NCBI GenBank assembly: GCA_039908525.1
Contig: JAMOAY010000002.1
Span: forward strand, 254,642 to 318,641
Source: Magnetaquicoccus sp039908525
GTDB lineage: Bacteria; Pseudomonadota; Magnetococcia; Magnetococcales; Magnetaquicoccaceae
Length of the DNA stretch: 64,000 bases
Direction of reading: 5' to 3'
Both the position numbers and the translations under genes were made by a program. Each line of letters starts with the position of its first letter. Positions within the stretch are counted from its first letter, which is position 1. Shown here in pieces: positions 26,886 to 40,482 of this stretch. A model generated the notes under the pieces. The model was given only the letters and a program-made list of their open reading frames with translations, was not told the origin of the DNA and did not search any database.

Positions 26886-27990
26886 ATGTCTTATCGAATT
26901 TGCTGCGCCATTTCCGGACACGGCTTCGGCCATCTGGCACAAACCGCCGCCCTGGTCAACCGACTGGCCGAGGTTGTCCCCGACCTGCAGGTCCGCGTCA
27001 TCAGCGCCCTGCCCCATGCCCTGTTGTCACGCATGCTGTCGATGGCGTTCACCTCGGAGTGCCGCACCCTGGATGTCGGCATGATGCACCGTTCTCCCAT
27101 CCACGTCGACCTGCCGGCCACTGTGTTGGCCATGCGCCGACTGCATGACCATTGGCCGCAGCGTCTGGCAGAGGAGAAGGCGGCACTGGCGGCCTGGCAA
27201 CCCGATCTGTTGCTGGCCGACATCCCCTATCTCTCCATCGCGGCGGCGGCGGAGCTCTCCATTCCCAGCGTGGCGCTCGCCTCCCTCTCCTGGGATGCCG
27301 TGCTGGCCACCTATTTTTCCCGGCAAGACCCGGAGGTGGAAGGGTGGTGGCAGACCATGCGCCAGGCCTACGCCCGCGCCACACTGGCCCTGTTGCCCAC
27401 CCCGGCCATTCTGGATCAGCACCCTTTCCCTGAGGCGGAGCAGATCGGCCCGCTGGCTCTCCCCGGCCAGCGCCGCCGGGAGGCGCTGCGTCAGGCAATA
27501 GGCGTGGCGAATGATGACGAACGCCCCCTGATTCTGGTCTCTCTGGGAGGAATCCCCGCCCCGCAGCTGCCCATCCAGGCCCTGGCGCGGGAGCTCCGCT
27601 GCCATTGGCTGCTGGATCTGCCCCTGCCGGGCCAACCGGGACATCTGCACGATGTCACCCGCCTGCGGGACAGTTGGAGCTTTGCCGACCTGTCGGCATC
27701 GGTGGACGGGGTGGTCAGCAAACCGGGTTATGGCATGGCGGTGGCCGCCACCACCCGGCAAATCCCATTTTTGTATGTGCGCCGTGGAATTTTCCCGGAT
27801 GAGCCCCCCATCTGTGGCTGGCTGGAGAGGTGGGGACGTTCCCTGGAGCTGAGCGAAGCGCATTTTGACCGTGGTGACTGGTATGACCCGCTGCACGAGC
27901 TGATGGGTCGACCGGCCAAAACCCCTCCCCTGGCCAACGGTGCGGCCCAGGGAGCAGATCGGATCCTGGCACGATTTTTCGGGAGGAAAA

Positions 27991-27998
<8 letters not shown>
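26886..27998 (+). CDS. Glycosyltransferase-like protein (GT-B fold, GT28-like)
   Basis: The 370-residue protein starts YRICCAISGHGFGHLAQTAALV, a glycine/histidine loop seen in GT-B transferases and in the N-terminal part of plant arabinokinases. Near residue 215 it reads PLILVSLGG, and later GVVSKPGYGMAVAATTRQIPFLYV, the usual donor-site region of GT28-like proteins. No membrane segment is seen. It sits between tusA and carB. The carB start overlaps its last 8 bases, so it is co-transcribed with a housekeeping gene. Donor and acceptor are unknown. Confidence 0.72.
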
Positions 27999-31272
<3,274 letters not shown>

Positions 31273-31323
31273 TGGCTGCCTGGGAATGGTCGACGGCTCC
31301 ACAAAAGGATGGGAAGAGGCTTC

Positions 31324-32391
31324 ATGGCAATACCTTTTGATCTGCATAAAAGTTTTCAAGGAGAGCGGGCAAAACTCTGCCCGGCCCCTCGTATCATGGG
31401 GCCGTTCTCCATCTTTCCGCAAACGCTCAGCGACGAGATGCGCATACGCAAACATGCCATGCTTGCCGAACTGTACAATACCGTTTCCATGGAACGTATG
31501 GGTACCCTGCACGGCGAGTATGTTGTCCTGCTCAACGGCCTGGCCCTGATGGACAGAGAGGGCACGTTTATCATCACAGGCACCGATTCCGGCGATTTGG
31601 CGCACAAAGCGGTCCTCAACCATCTGGGCACCCTGAAGACCGATTTTATCACCGACTTGATGCAGCGTTGGGAAAGCATCCCCATGGCCCACCAGGTGGC
31701 CGTTCTCTCGGACCGCTTTGAGGACAACTACTACCATTTTTCTCTGGAAGTGGTGCCCCGACAGCGCCATTTTGACGGCCACGGCATTGAGAATGTGTTG
31801 ATCCCGGAGAGTTTTATCGGCAAGCCCTTCAAGCGGGATCTGATTTTGCGGACGGTGAGCGGGCGTGTCATTCTTCTAGCACATCCCATGCGGGTCAGCG
31901 ATCCGTTCCTGGTGTTCGGCGGCGTGTCGGCCGACTCCATCCGCTGGCTGCGCCGCAGGATGAACATCGCCGTCCGTGGTGGTTCAAAACGGTATTACAT
32001 CCACCGGGGAAGCAGCCTGTCCCGTGCCGGCGGTGCGGGCGGAATTCTGGAGGATCTTCACTTGAAAAAGTTTCTGGACCATTTCGGTTTTCAGACGGTG
32101 GACTTTGGCACAGGCGAATATTCGATCGATGAGCAGGTTCATATGCTGGAAGGGGCACAGATCCTCCTCTCCGCCCACGGCGCCCATCTGACAAACATGG
32201 TTTACCTGAACCCACCGTTGACGTTGATCGAAATTCTCGGTCCCGAAATGAGCAACTTTGCCTACCTGCGCATCGCCAAAGAGCTGGCATTCGACTATTA
32301 CGGGGTCATGAGCCACTGGGTGGATGACCGGGGCAACATTCGCGTGGATTGTGAGGAACTCCGCAAGATCATGGCCGAAATCCTGTCATGA
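31324..32391 (+). CDS. Glycosyltransferase family 61 protein (DUF563)
   Basis: The 355-residue protein shows the GT61 pattern in its second half: KRYYIHRGSSLSR, FQTVDFGTGEYSIDEQVHML, then ILLSAHGAHLTNMVYLNPP. The FEDNYYHFSLEVVPR segment before it fits the usual N-W-x-H-W region. Such enzymes transfer pentoses or related sugars to glycoproteins or polysaccharides. GGGAAGAGG lies 5 bases before the chosen ATG. It stands alone between carB and convergent glnD. Confidence 0.82.
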   Translation: MAIPFDLHKSFQGERAKLCPAPRIMGPFSIFPQTLSDEMRIRKHAMLAELYNTVSMERMGTLHGEYVVLLNGLALMDREGTFIITGTDSGDLAHKAVLNHLGTLKTDFITDLMQRWESIPMAHQVAVLSDRFEDNYYHFSLEVVPRQRHFDGHGIENVLIPESFIGKPFKRDLILRTVSGRVILLAHPMRVSDPFLVFGGVSADSIRWLRRRMNIAVRGGSKRYYIHRGSSLSRAGGAGGILEDLHLKKFLDHFGFQTVDFGTGEYSIDEQVHMLEGAQILLSAHGAHLTNMVYLNPPLTLIEILGPEMSNFAYLRIAKELAFDYYGVMSHWVDDRGNIRVDCEELRKIMAEILS

Positions 32392-32414
32392 TGGGCAGAT
32401 CGGGCTGTTTTTTC

Positions 32415-35360
32415 TCACAACTCCGTCGCCTCCAGAACCTGTCGCAAATCTCTTGAGAAACTTTCCAGCTTCTGGGGAGTCAGCTTCAACCCATAACGAT
32501 CGCGCACATAGAAGACATCCACCGCTCTCTCCCCGTAGGTGGCGATCTTGGCGGTGCGGATCTGGATCCCATGCAACTCCATCTCCCGGGTGATGGCAAA
32601 CAGCAGCCCCACCCGGTCCAGATAGGTGATTTCCAGAATGGTGGAGGTATCCACACTGTCATCCATTTCGATACCCAGGGGCACGTGGAAGGTGCGCTGG
32701 CGCCGCAGGTCCGCCTCATTGGGGGTCAACACCGGTTGCGGGCGGGCCGGATCGGTCAAAAACTGTGTCAACCGTTGTTCCAGGCGTTGCATCTGCAGAC
32801 GATTTTCCAGGGCCCTGCCCACGGTGTTCTGCACCACAAAATAGTCCAGGGCCATGCCATCCTTGGTGGTGACGATGTCGGCAGACAGAATATTGACACC
32901 CTCCATGGCCAGGGCACCGGAGATGCGTGACATCAACCCGGACTGATCCGGGGTGTAGATGAGCAGTTCGGTGGTGTCGGAGACCGGGCTGGCCAGAAAG
33001 ATGATGGCCAGGCTGCTCTTTTCCCGACCAATCAGCGCTTCGGCATGTCGGGCAATGGTGGCGGCCTCATAGTGGAGGAAATAGCTGTCATCAAAACGGT
33101 CCAGGTAGGTGCGCACCCTGGTCTCCTGCAACAGAGGGCTTGCCTTGCCCGTCAGCAAGGCAAGCACCGTCTGCTTGTGCACCTCTGCCTGCCGTACCAT
33201 CTCGGCCGGTTGGAAGGCCCCCCGGTTCAGGGCATTCAGGGTCAAATTGTACAGACGACGCAGCAGTTCGGCCTTCCATTGGTTCCAGACGTTGGGCCCA
33301 ACGGCGCGGATGTCGGCCACCGTCAACAGCAACAAAAATTCCAGGCGTCGCTGGGTGCCTACCTGGCGGGCGAAACCTTCGATGGTATTCGGGTCGGCCA
33401 GGTCACGGCGGAAAGCGGTGCGGGAAAAGTCCAGGTGCCGGCCCACCAGCCAGCAGACCATGCCGGTCTCCGGTTCGGTCAACCCCAATCGCAGACAGGC
33501 CTGTCGGGCAATCACCGCCCCTTTCAGCTGATGATCGCCCCCGCGTCCTTTGGCAATATCATGAAACAGAACAGCCAGATACAAAATCACAGAGCCCCGT
33601 TCGAACTGGTCCAACTGTGCCATCAGCGAGGTACAGATGGGCAACTCCACGCTGAACTTGCCGGATTTGATGTGGCGCAGCGCCTCGACCGCCAGGATGG
33701 TGTGTTCATCCACCGTGTAGACATGGAACAGGTCATGCTGGGATTGGCCGATGATGCGACCAAACTCCGGCAGGTAGCGTCCCAGCACCCCGCTGATGCT
33801 CATGCGGCGCAACACCCAGGCCACGGCACGGTCCCCATTGAGAATTTTGATAAACAGTGCCGAAATGACCGGGTTCTTGCGGAAATCGTTGTCGATCAAC
33901 GCCAGATCCCGGGTGACCAGACGCATGGTGTCCGGGTGGATCGATTTCAAATGCCTCTGACCCACCTCGAACAGCTTCATCAGACGCACAGGGTTTTGCC
34001 GGAAGGCCTCGGGGTCGGCCACCACCACCTTGTCGCCGTGCAGCTGGAAACAGTCCTCCAGCGGGCGGCGATGCCACCAGTAGAGGGAACGGTACTCCTC
34101 CTGGTATTTGCGCAGGAAGATCCAGGAGAGATTGCTTACCTGACGGGTCACCTGATAGTAACGGCGCATGAACTGCTCCACGCCCCGCATCGTCTTGCGG
34201 TCTTTGTAGCCAAACTCAGCAGCAATATCAAGTTGATGCTGAAATGTCAGGCGGTCATCCCGACGGCCAGCCCGATAGTGCAGGGCGTTGCGAACCCGTT
34301 TCAGAAAGGACTGGCAGCGGATAAAGATGCGGTACTCCTCTTCGGTGATGATGCCCTGGGGGATCAAATCCCGCACCCGCTGCACATGGAAACGGTACTT
34401 GGAGATCCAGGAAAAAGTTTGCAGATCCCGCAACCCGCCAGGATTTTCCTTGATGTTCGGCTCCAGATAAAACAGGGAGTTGCCGAAACGTTCATGGCGC
34501 TTGGTCTGCTCGACCAGTTTGGCGCGCAAAAACGCCTCGGTGCCCCGCTCCAAAACCTTGGCGAACAGGGTGTCATGGTAGACCTTGAACAGGGCGGCAT
34601 CCCCGCTCAGAAAACGAGATTCCAGCATGGATGTGCGGATTTCCACATCTTGGCGCGCCAGTTGCACGCACTCTTGCACGGTGCGTACGGCATGTCCAAC
34701 CTCCAGACCCATGTCCCACAGACAATAGAGCATCTGTTCCACCCTCTGGGAGATCCGGTCCTGCGGGGCCGTCTGTGTTGCGGTCGGGGCCGACGGGGCG
34801 CCACCACGGGTGGCGCGGGACAAGAAAGACGGGGCCTCCTGCTTGGCGCGACCGGCAGGAGCATCTTTCGGCAACAGGAACAGCAGGTCAATGTCGGAAA
34901 AAGGGGCCAACTCGCCGCGACCATATCCCCCGGTGGCCGCCACGCTGAAGCTGGACCGGCCATCATCCCGGCCATCGTGCACAAACAGGTAGATTCGGTG
35001 CAGCAGAACGTCCATCAGGTAGGCATGGCCTTGGGTCACCAAATGGCCGGAGGCCCCGTCCAGATGGTTCTGGTGCAGCCGTTGCCGGCCCAGAGCCAGG
35101 GCGCCTTGCAGGATCCCCAGAAACGCCTTGCGCAGGGCGAGGTCTCCCGGTTCACCGCCGACCGACCGAGCCTGGCTGGCGTCCGTGCCAGGCGCCGGTG
35201 GCAAGGAGGCCAACTCTGCGTCGAGAGCGTCCGTGTCCAGGATGTCGCTTTTTTTAAAAATGCGCACGTCGAATCCAATACTGTCAATGTCTGCGGCACC
35301 ATGGAGCCTGCGCGCGCAGCGGTTGGTACGGGTATGGGAGGCTCCCCCACGACGATCCAT
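32415..35360 (-). CDS. glnD: Bifunctional PII uridylyltransferase/uridylyl-removing enzyme
   Basis: The 981-residue protein senses glutamine and sets the uridylylation of PII. In order: a nucleotidyltransferase motif (ATGGYGRGELAPFSDIDLLF, near 150-170), the GlnD helical region, an HD hydrolase domain (DEHTILAVEALRHI, LFHDIAKGRGGDH) and two C-terminal ACT domains (TELLIYTPDQSGLMSRISGA and LEITYLDRVGLLFAITREME). It is slightly longer than usual. The N-terminal 45 residues are poorly conserved, and the start (35360) is uncertain. It diverges from mreB. Confidence 0.95.
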   Translation of the reverse strand: MDRRGGASHTRTNRCARRLHGAADIDSIGFDVRIFKKSDILDTDALDAELASLPPAPGTDASQARSVGGEPGDLALRKAFLGILQGALALGRQRLHQNHLDGASGHLVTQGHAYLMDVLLHRIYLFVHDGRDDGRSSFSVAATGGYGRGELAPFSDIDLLFLLPKDAPAGRAKQEAPSFLSRATRGGAPSAPTATQTAPQDRISQRVEQMLYCLWDMGLEVGHAVRTVQECVQLARQDVEIRTSMLESRFLSGDAALFKVYHDTLFAKVLERGTEAFLRAKLVEQTKRHERFGNSLFYLEPNIKENPGGLRDLQTFSWISKYRFHVQRVRDLIPQGIITEEEYRIFIRCQSFLKRVRNALHYRAGRRDDRLTFQHQLDIAAEFGYKDRKTMRGVEQFMRRYYQVTRQVSNLSWIFLRKYQEEYRSLYWWHRRPLEDCFQLHGDKVVVADPEAFRQNPVRLMKLFEVGQRHLKSIHPDTMRLVTRDLALIDNDFRKNPVISALFIKILNGDRAVAWVLRRMSISGVLGRYLPEFGRIIGQSQHDLFHVYTVDEHTILAVEALRHIKSGKFSVELPICTSLMAQLDQFERGSVILYLAVLFHDIAKGRGGDHQLKGAVIARQACLRLGLTEPETGMVCWLVGRHLDFSRTAFRRDLADPNTIEGFARQVGTQRRLEFLLLLTVADIRAVGPNVWNQWKAELLRRLYNLTLNALNRGAFQPAEMVRQAEVHKQTVLALLTGKASPLLQETRVRTYLDRFDDSYFLHYEAATIARHAEALIGREKSSLAIIFLASPVSDTTELLIYTPDQSGLMSRISGALAMEGVNILSADIVTTKDGMALDYFVVQNTVGRALENRLQMQRLEQRLTQFLTDPARPQPVLTPNEADLRRQRTFHVPLGIEMDDSVDTSTILEITYLDRVGLLFAITREMELHGIQIRTAKIATYGERAVDVFYVRDRYGLKLTPQKLESFSRDLRQVLEATEL

Positions 35361-35379
35361 GTTCAGCAACCTTGATGAT

Positions 35380-35399
35380 GTTACCGTGTGCGTGGTAAC
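35380..35399. promoter_or_regulatory. Inverted repeat in the glnD-mreB divergent promoter region
   Basis: GTTACC and GGTAAC, separated by 8 bases, lie 20 bases upstream of the glnD start. The symmetry suggests an operator, but no regulator is identified. Confidence 0.3.
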
Positions 35400-35552
35400 T
35401 TCCCCGGGCCAAGGGTGTGATGCGGTCGCTGGCGGTATACGACAAACAGGCACGACAAACGATACGGGTCATTCCTGCGCGAACCGGGGCAGGGCCGTGT
35501 CACCGCACGCCGGACATTCGGCAGTTGGGTAATTATTGAGGCAACGCAACTC

Positions 35553-36587
35553 ATGTTCAGCAAATTGCTAGGAATGTTTTCCACCGACATGGCCATCGAC
35601 CTGGGGACTGCCAATACCCTGGTCTATGTTCGGGGCAGGGGTATCGTGTTGTCGGAACCCTCGGTGGTCGCCATCCATGAAAACTCCCGGGGCGTGCGCA
35701 AAGTGCTGGCCGTCGGCAACGAAGCCAAACGCATGTTAGGCCGTACACCGGGCAACATCAAGGCCACGCGACCGATGCGCGACGGCGTGATCGCCGATCT
35801 GACCATCACCGAAGCCATGCTGAAGCATTTTATCACCCGGGTCCACAGGCGGCGGCTGTTTTACTCCCCGCGGATCATCATTTGCGTACCGTGCGGCGCC
35901 ACGCCGGTGGAACGGCATGCCATCCGGGTATCGGCAGACAATGCGGGGGCCAGGGAGGTCTACCTGATCGAAGAGCCCATGGCCGCTGCCATTGGCGCGG
36001 GCTTGCCTGTGACCACGGCCAGCGGTTCCATGGTGATTGACATTGGCGGTGGCACCACGGAGATCGCCATCCTCTCCCTGGGAGGTATCGTCTACTCCCG
36101 CTCCCTGAGAATCGGCGGTGATAAAATGGACGAGGCCATCATCACCCATTTGCGGCGCAGATACTCCCTGATGATCGGCGAAGGCACCGCAGAAAACATC
36201 AAAATTCAAATCGGCTCGGCCATTCCTCTGGCGGAGAAGCTGGAGTTGGGTGTCAAAGGACGGGATATGATACATGGGGTTCCCAAACACCAGGTCATCG
36301 GCAACCCGGAGGTGCAGGAGGCCATGCTGGAACCGATCACGGCCATCCTCGACGGGGTACGGATCGCGCTGGAACAGATACCGCCGGAGTTGGCGGCCGA
36401 CATCGTCGATCGGGGAATCGTCATGACCGGTGGTGGCGCCTTGGTGCGGGGTTTGGACAAACTGCTGGCCCAGCAAACCGGGCTGCCGGTCATCGTCGCC
36501 GATGACCCTCTCTCCTGCGTCGCTCTGGGTTCCGGACGAGCCCTGGAGGAGTTGGATGCCATGTCTGATATTCTGATGGACCGTTGA
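35553..36587 (+). CDS. mreB: Rod shape-determining protein MreB
   Basis: The 344-residue bacterial actin has MAIDLGTANTLVYVRGRGIV (phosphate 1), the invariant MREB start region, GSMVIDIGGGTTEIAILSLGG (phosphate 2) and GIVMTGGGALVRGLDKLL (adenosine). It polymerises under the inner membrane and guides the elongation machinery. It heads a same-strand run mreB-mreC-mreD-mrdA-rodA. Confidence 0.98.
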   Translation: MFSKLLGMFSTDMAIDLGTANTLVYVRGRGIVLSEPSVVAIHENSRGVRKVLAVGNEAKRMLGRTPGNIKATRPMRDGVIADLTITEAMLKHFITRVHRRRLFYSPRIIICVPCGATPVERHAIRVSADNAGAREVYLIEEPMAAAIGAGLPVTTASGSMVIDIGGGTTEIAILSLGGIVYSRSLRIGGDKMDEAIITHLRRRYSLMIGEGTAENIKIQIGSAIPLAEKLELGVKGRDMIHGVPKHQVIGNPEVQEAMLEPITAILDGVRIALEQIPPELAADIVDRGIVMTGGGALVRGLDKLLAQQTGLPVIVADDPLSCVALGSGRALEELDAMSDILMDR

Positions 36588-36667
36588 CCGTGGCGCGCCT
36601 TCTGCCCCTGCCCCGGTGGCTGCTGTCGTCGCTTCCCTCGCTCAAGAACTAGGGTGGGCAAACAGCC

Positions 36668-37645
36668 GTGATCGACCTGAAACAACAGTCTCGCCACACA
36701 CTGCTGGCCACATTGGCCCTGCTGGCGGCACTGTTGCTGCTGACCCTCTCGCCAACGATCGGTCCCAACTCTCTGCTGGGCAAGGGACGGGAGCTGTTCC
36801 AGGAGCTGCTGCTGGATGGTGTCGGCCCTCTGTTGCGGCTCTTGCAAACGCCGGTCGCCGCCTCCCACACTGTTCTTGAGCGCATTCAGGGCTGGCAGCG
36901 CATCGAACAGGAAAACCACAAATTGAAACTGGAGTTGGACCGCCTCAGCTCCCTCGGCGTCCGTATGGAGGAGTTGTCGCTGGAGAATCAGCGTTTGCGC
37001 ATGCTGCTGGGTATGCGTCCCGATCCCTCCACCCAGGAGGTGGTGGCCCGCATCATCGGCAACTCCTCGTCGGCCTTCGCCCGTTCGTTCCTCGTCGATG
37101 CCGGCCAGGACGAGGGGGTCGTGGCCGACACCACCGTGCTGGGCATCACCGCCCATTCGGGCGGCGGTCTGTTGGGACGGGTGGTGCAGAGTGCACAGCA
37201 CACCTCCCTGGTCCTGACCCTGCCCGATCTGAACTCCAGGGTACCGGTCCTGAACCAGCGTTCGCGGGTGCGCGCCATCGTCTCGGGGCGCAACAAACCC
37301 CTCCTGGAGATGGAGTTTGTCCCCAAGGGATCCGATATCCGTGCCGGGGATTTGCTGGTTACCTCAGGGGTCGGGGGTATCTTTCCCAAAGGGATACCGG
37401 TCGGGCGCATCGAGTCCATTGCCGCCAGCGAAGAGACCGGTTTGTTCCATCAAATCAGCGTGCAGCCCGCCGTTGACTTCGACCGGGTCGAGGAGGTACG
37501 CCTCCTGCTGCAACCGGGGGAGCCCGATGAACCAACGGACCGGGTCATGGCACAAAGAGTTGCCGCGCGTCGTACCACCGCACACAGGCCTGCCGGAGAG
37601 GCAGATGGCCCGCCGGACTCCAGCATGCAGGTGACGCAGAGATAA
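36668..37645 (+). CDS. mreC: Rod shape-determining protein MreC
   Basis: The 325-residue protein has a short cytoplasmic N-terminus, one membrane helix (about 10-30), a coiled coil (about 75-115, ending ENQRLRMLLGM) and the beta-barrel domain (VVARIIGNSSSAFARSFLVD, RVPVLNQRSRVRAIVSG, GDLLVTSGVGGIFPKGIPVG). It links MreB to the periplasmic elongasome. The start is GTG at 36668, 80 bases after mreB. The last 35 residues are polar and variable. Confidence 0.95.
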   Translation: MIDLKQQSRHTLLATLALLAALLLLTLSPTIGPNSLLGKGRELFQELLLDGVGPLLRLLQTPVAASHTVLERIQGWQRIEQENHKLKLELDRLSSLGVRMEELSLENQRLRMLLGMRPDPSTQEVVARIIGNSSSAFARSFLVDAGQDEGVVADTTVLGITAHSGGGLLGRVVQSAQHTSLVLTLPDLNSRVPVLNQRSRVRAIVSGRNKPLLEMEFVPKGSDIRAGDLLVTSGVGGIFPKGIPVGRIESIAASEETGLFHQISVQPAVDFDRVEEVRLLLQPGEPDEPTDRVMAQRVAARRTTAHRPAGEADGPPDSSMQVTQR

Positions 37646-37707
37646 TATCCATGAAATCGGGCACCAGGGAGGCGGGTGTGGGCCTTGATGGCTGTTGGGC
37701 CCACCAC

Positions 37708-37798
37708 GGGGGCTTCGCCCCCAACCCCACCGGGGGCTTTGCCCCCGGACCCCACCAGGGGGATAATCCCCCTGGACCCGTGGCAGTCAGGGGCCACG
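37708..37798 (+). repeat. Cluster of four GC-rich hairpins between mreC and mreD
   Basis: Hairpins GGGGGC-TTC-GCCCCC (37708-37722), CGGGGGC-TTT-GCCCCCG (37731-37747), CCAGGGGG/CCCCCTGG (37755-37775) and CGTGGC/GCCACG (37779-37798) follow each other with AACCCCAC and ACCCCACC spacers. The cluster splits the mre operon, so it may act as an attenuator or RNA-stability element. Confidence 0.8.
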
Positions 37799-37862
37799 AT
37801 CCAGGTGCGGGCGTGTGCCTTGTGCCAGGGGGGGACACGCTCCCCTCCCCACCGGGTGGGCC

Positions 37863-38357
37863 ATGATAACCTCCCTGATCATCGCCTGGATACCCCTCCT
37901 GACTCTGGTGCTGGCGGCCTGTGTGCAGGAGCTGCTCATACCTCTGGAGGCCTGGTCGGTCTTTCGTCCGGACCTGGTGCTGGTCGGCCTCTTCTACTGG
38001 CGCCTGCACCGACCGGACCGCTGCACCATTCCACTGGTCTTCTGTATCGGCATCCTGGTGGATACCCTCAGCGGGACATCCCTCGGCTTGAACACCTTTT
38101 CCAAAACCCTGCTGGTGTTGCTGATCGATCGTTTTGGACGACGGTTGCGCACCCTGGGGTTTGTGCATCTGCTCGCTGGCCTTTTGATGGCGGCCCTGTT
38201 GGATGCCGCCATCCAGATGCTCCTGATGAGCCTTCTGCAGGGCTTGCACGTCCGCTGGCCCCTGCTCCTGGGACGACCCATCGCCACCCTGCTGGTTGCA
38301 CCTCTTTGGTTTTCTATGTTGATCTATATTCATCACTGGTGGTTGGAAAATGTTTGA
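37863..38357 (+). CDS. mreD: Rod shape-determining protein MreD
   Basis: The 164-residue protein is almost wholly hydrophobic, with five to six membrane helices, and carries FRPDLVLVGLFYWRL and VFCIGILVDTLSGTSLGLN, matching the MreD signature. It sits in the expected place between mreC and the PBP2 gene. The ATG at 37863 is chosen because the upstream extension is repeat sequence. Confidence 0.9.
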   Translation: MITSLIIAWIPLLTLVLAACVQELLIPLEAWSVFRPDLVLVGLFYWRLHRPDRCTIPLVFCIGILVDTLSGTSLGLNTFSKTLLVLLIDRFGRRLRTLGFVHLLAGLLMAALLDAAIQMLLMSLLQGLHVRWPLLLGRPIATLLVAPLWFSMLIYIHHWWLENV

Positions 38358-38395
38358 TGCAGCCCACGGGCTGCGCCCGGGAGCCGGATAGAGCC

Positions 38396-40390
38396 ATGCT
38401 GGAAGATCAACCCAAAACATTCCAGGTCGATGCGCGCCGCCGTCTGCTGCTGCTCGGTGGCGGCGTCGGCCTGCTGTTTTCCGTGCTGACCGGCCGTCTG
38501 TTCTATCTGCAACTCCTGAAAAGCGGTACCTACCGGGACATGGCCGATGACAACCGCATCAGTCTGCAGCTTCTGACTGCTTCGCGGGGACGGATTTTTG
38601 ATCGGGACAAGCGGTTATTGGTGGAGAACAACCCGGACTATCAACTGGTGGCCATTCCCGAGCTGGCCAGCCAGCAGCTGCGCCGTACCGGAAAGGAGAG
38701 CCGTGGTCTGCCCCGCCTGCTGGAGCTGCTGACGCCGCTGTTGCGGCTGGACGACAAAGAGATTCAGGCAGCCATGAAGCAGGCGAGTCGACAACGGGCC
38801 TTTCTGCCCCTGACGATCAAAACCCACCTCACCTGGGAGGAGGTCAGTCTGGTGGAGACCCGCATTCACGCCCTGCCTGGTGTCACCATTGAGGTGCAGC
38901 CTTTGCGACACTATTTGACCGGCCACCTGGCCTGCCACGCCATCGGGTATATCGGCGAGGTGACAGAGAACGACCGGGCCCGCCTGCCGGAGATTGATTT
39001 TCGATCCGGAGATCGGTTGGGCAAGAGCGGGGTTGAACGCAGCATGGAGTCCAGACTGCGGGGCATGGATGGTTTGCGGGAGGTCGAGGTCAACGCCTTT
39101 GGCCGCCAGGTACGGGAGTTGCGGCGTACGCCCCCCCGCCCCGGTCAGGATCTCTACCTGACCCTGGACATGGACCTGCAACGGGAAGCGGAACAGGCAC
39201 TGGCCGACTCTGCAGAAGGTACAGGAACGGGGGCGCTGGTCGTCATGCGACCCAACTCCGGCGAACTGCTGGTGATGGCCAGCCAACCCACCTATGATCC
39301 CAACAAATTTGTCAACGGTTTCCTGCCGGATGAGTGGCGGCAGCTGATCCAGAACCCCCACCGACCGTTGACCAACAAGGCGATTCAGGGCCAATATCCT
39401 CCCGGTTCCACCTTCAAGATGGTGGTCGTCCTGGCTGCCCTGCGCCTCGGCAAACTGAGCGAGCACGATGCCATCTACTGCCCCGGTTATACCACACGGC
39501 AGGATCACCGTTTTTATTGCTGGAAACTGCGGGGGCACGGTTCCATCAGCCTTACCCAGGCCATTGCCCAGTCCTGCGATGTATTCTTTTATGAATTGGC
39601 CGACCGGATAGGCATCGAGGCCATCCACCAGCAGGCTCTGCGGTTGGGGTTGGGCGCCTTGACGGGCATCGATCTGGAAGGGGAGCGCCCCGGCCTGATC
39701 CCCTCTCGGGCCTGGAAGCGGAGCGTACACAAAGCCGGCTGGTTTCCGGGAGAGACCTTGATTACAGCGATCGGCCAGGGGTATGTACTCTCCACCCCGA
39801 TGCAGTTGGTGGTCATGATATCGGCCATTGCCAATGGAGGAGCCATCTATCGTCCGTATCTGGTCAAACCGGATGAGGAGAGCCGGGAGGCGGATGGCCA
39901 GACGAGCGGGGGACATGGCAAGGCCGCGGCAACGCCTGCACCGCTCTGGCATAACCATTTCCGGACCGATCACTTGGCCATGGTACACGCCGGATTGGAA
40001 GAGGTGGTGCACGGCACACTGGGCACGGCGCGCACCGCCAAGCTGGAAGGGGTGCGCATGGCGGGCAAGACCGGCACCTCCCAGGTAGCCCGGCACCGCC
40101 GTACCCAGACCGGGGCACTCGTGAAATCCACCAACCGACGACTGAAAGACCATGCCATGTTTGTTGCGTATGCCCCCATCCAACAACCGGAAATTGCCCT
40201 GGCTGTCATCGTCGAACATGGGGGCGGGGGGGGCTCCAATGCCGCCCCGGTTGCCAAACGGGTGATGGATCTCTATTTTGCCAAAAAGAGAGGGGAACCC
40301 ATGCCCCCCCTGAATCTGGTCAACACCACCTCTGCCGTGCAGGAAAAGCAGGAGCGGGCCGGCGCCAACGAGGCCACCGATCCCCATTGA
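38396..40390 (+). CDS. mrdA: Penicillin-binding protein 2 (elongation-specific transpeptidase)
   Basis: The 664-residue class B PBP has a membrane anchor (about 18-38), the N-terminal pedestal (SRGRIFDRDKRLLVEN, RSGDRLGKSGVERSME) and the transpeptidase domain: SxxK in PPGSTFKM (Ser338, Lys341), SxN region SCDVFFY (Ser393) and KTGT in AGKTGTSQ. It cross-links peptidoglycan during cell elongation with RodA as glycosyltransferase. The open frame reaches back to 37676 over the repeat and mreD, but MLEDQPKTFQVDARRR at 38396 is the sensible start. Confidence 0.97.
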   Translation: MLEDQPKTFQVDARRRLLLLGGGVGLLFSVLTGRLFYLQLLKSGTYRDMADDNRISLQLLTASRGRIFDRDKRLLVENNPDYQLVAIPELASQQLRRTGKESRGLPRLLELLTPLLRLDDKEIQAAMKQASRQRAFLPLTIKTHLTWEEVSLVETRIHALPGVTIEVQPLRHYLTGHLACHAIGYIGEVTENDRARLPEIDFRSGDRLGKSGVERSMESRLRGMDGLREVEVNAFGRQVRELRRTPPRPGQDLYLTLDMDLQREAEQALADSAEGTGTGALVVMRPNSGELLVMASQPTYDPNKFVNGFLPDEWRQLIQNPHRPLTNKAIQGQYPPGSTFKMVVVLAALRLGKLSEHDAIYCPGYTTRQDHRFYCWKLRGHGSISLTQAIAQSCDVFFYELADRIGIEAIHQQALRLGLGALTGIDLEGERPGLIPSRAWKRSVHKAGWFPGETLITAIGQGYVLSTPMQLVVMISAIANGGAIYRPYLVKPDEESREADGQTSGGHGKAAATPAPLWHNHFRTDHLAMVHAGLEEVVHGTLGTARTAKLEGVRMAGKTGTSQVARHRRTQTGALVKSTNRRLKDHAMFVAYAPIQQPEIALAVIVEHGGGGGSNAAPVAKRVMDLYFAKKRGEPMPPLNLVNTTSAVQEKQERAGANEATDPH

Positions 40391-40482
40391 AGAGAGGAGC
40401 AGAACATGGAGCTTCATGCACCGCAGCGCGGGCCAGGGCATCGACGCAAGGCTCCCGAGGAGGCCTCGCCGGCTTTGCAACG

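Noticed and set aside
33045..35375. A 776-codon open frame antisense to glnD
   Set aside because: Shadow of glnD, whose domains are all recognisable on the minus strand; the shadow is rich in His, Gln and Gly without fold patterns.
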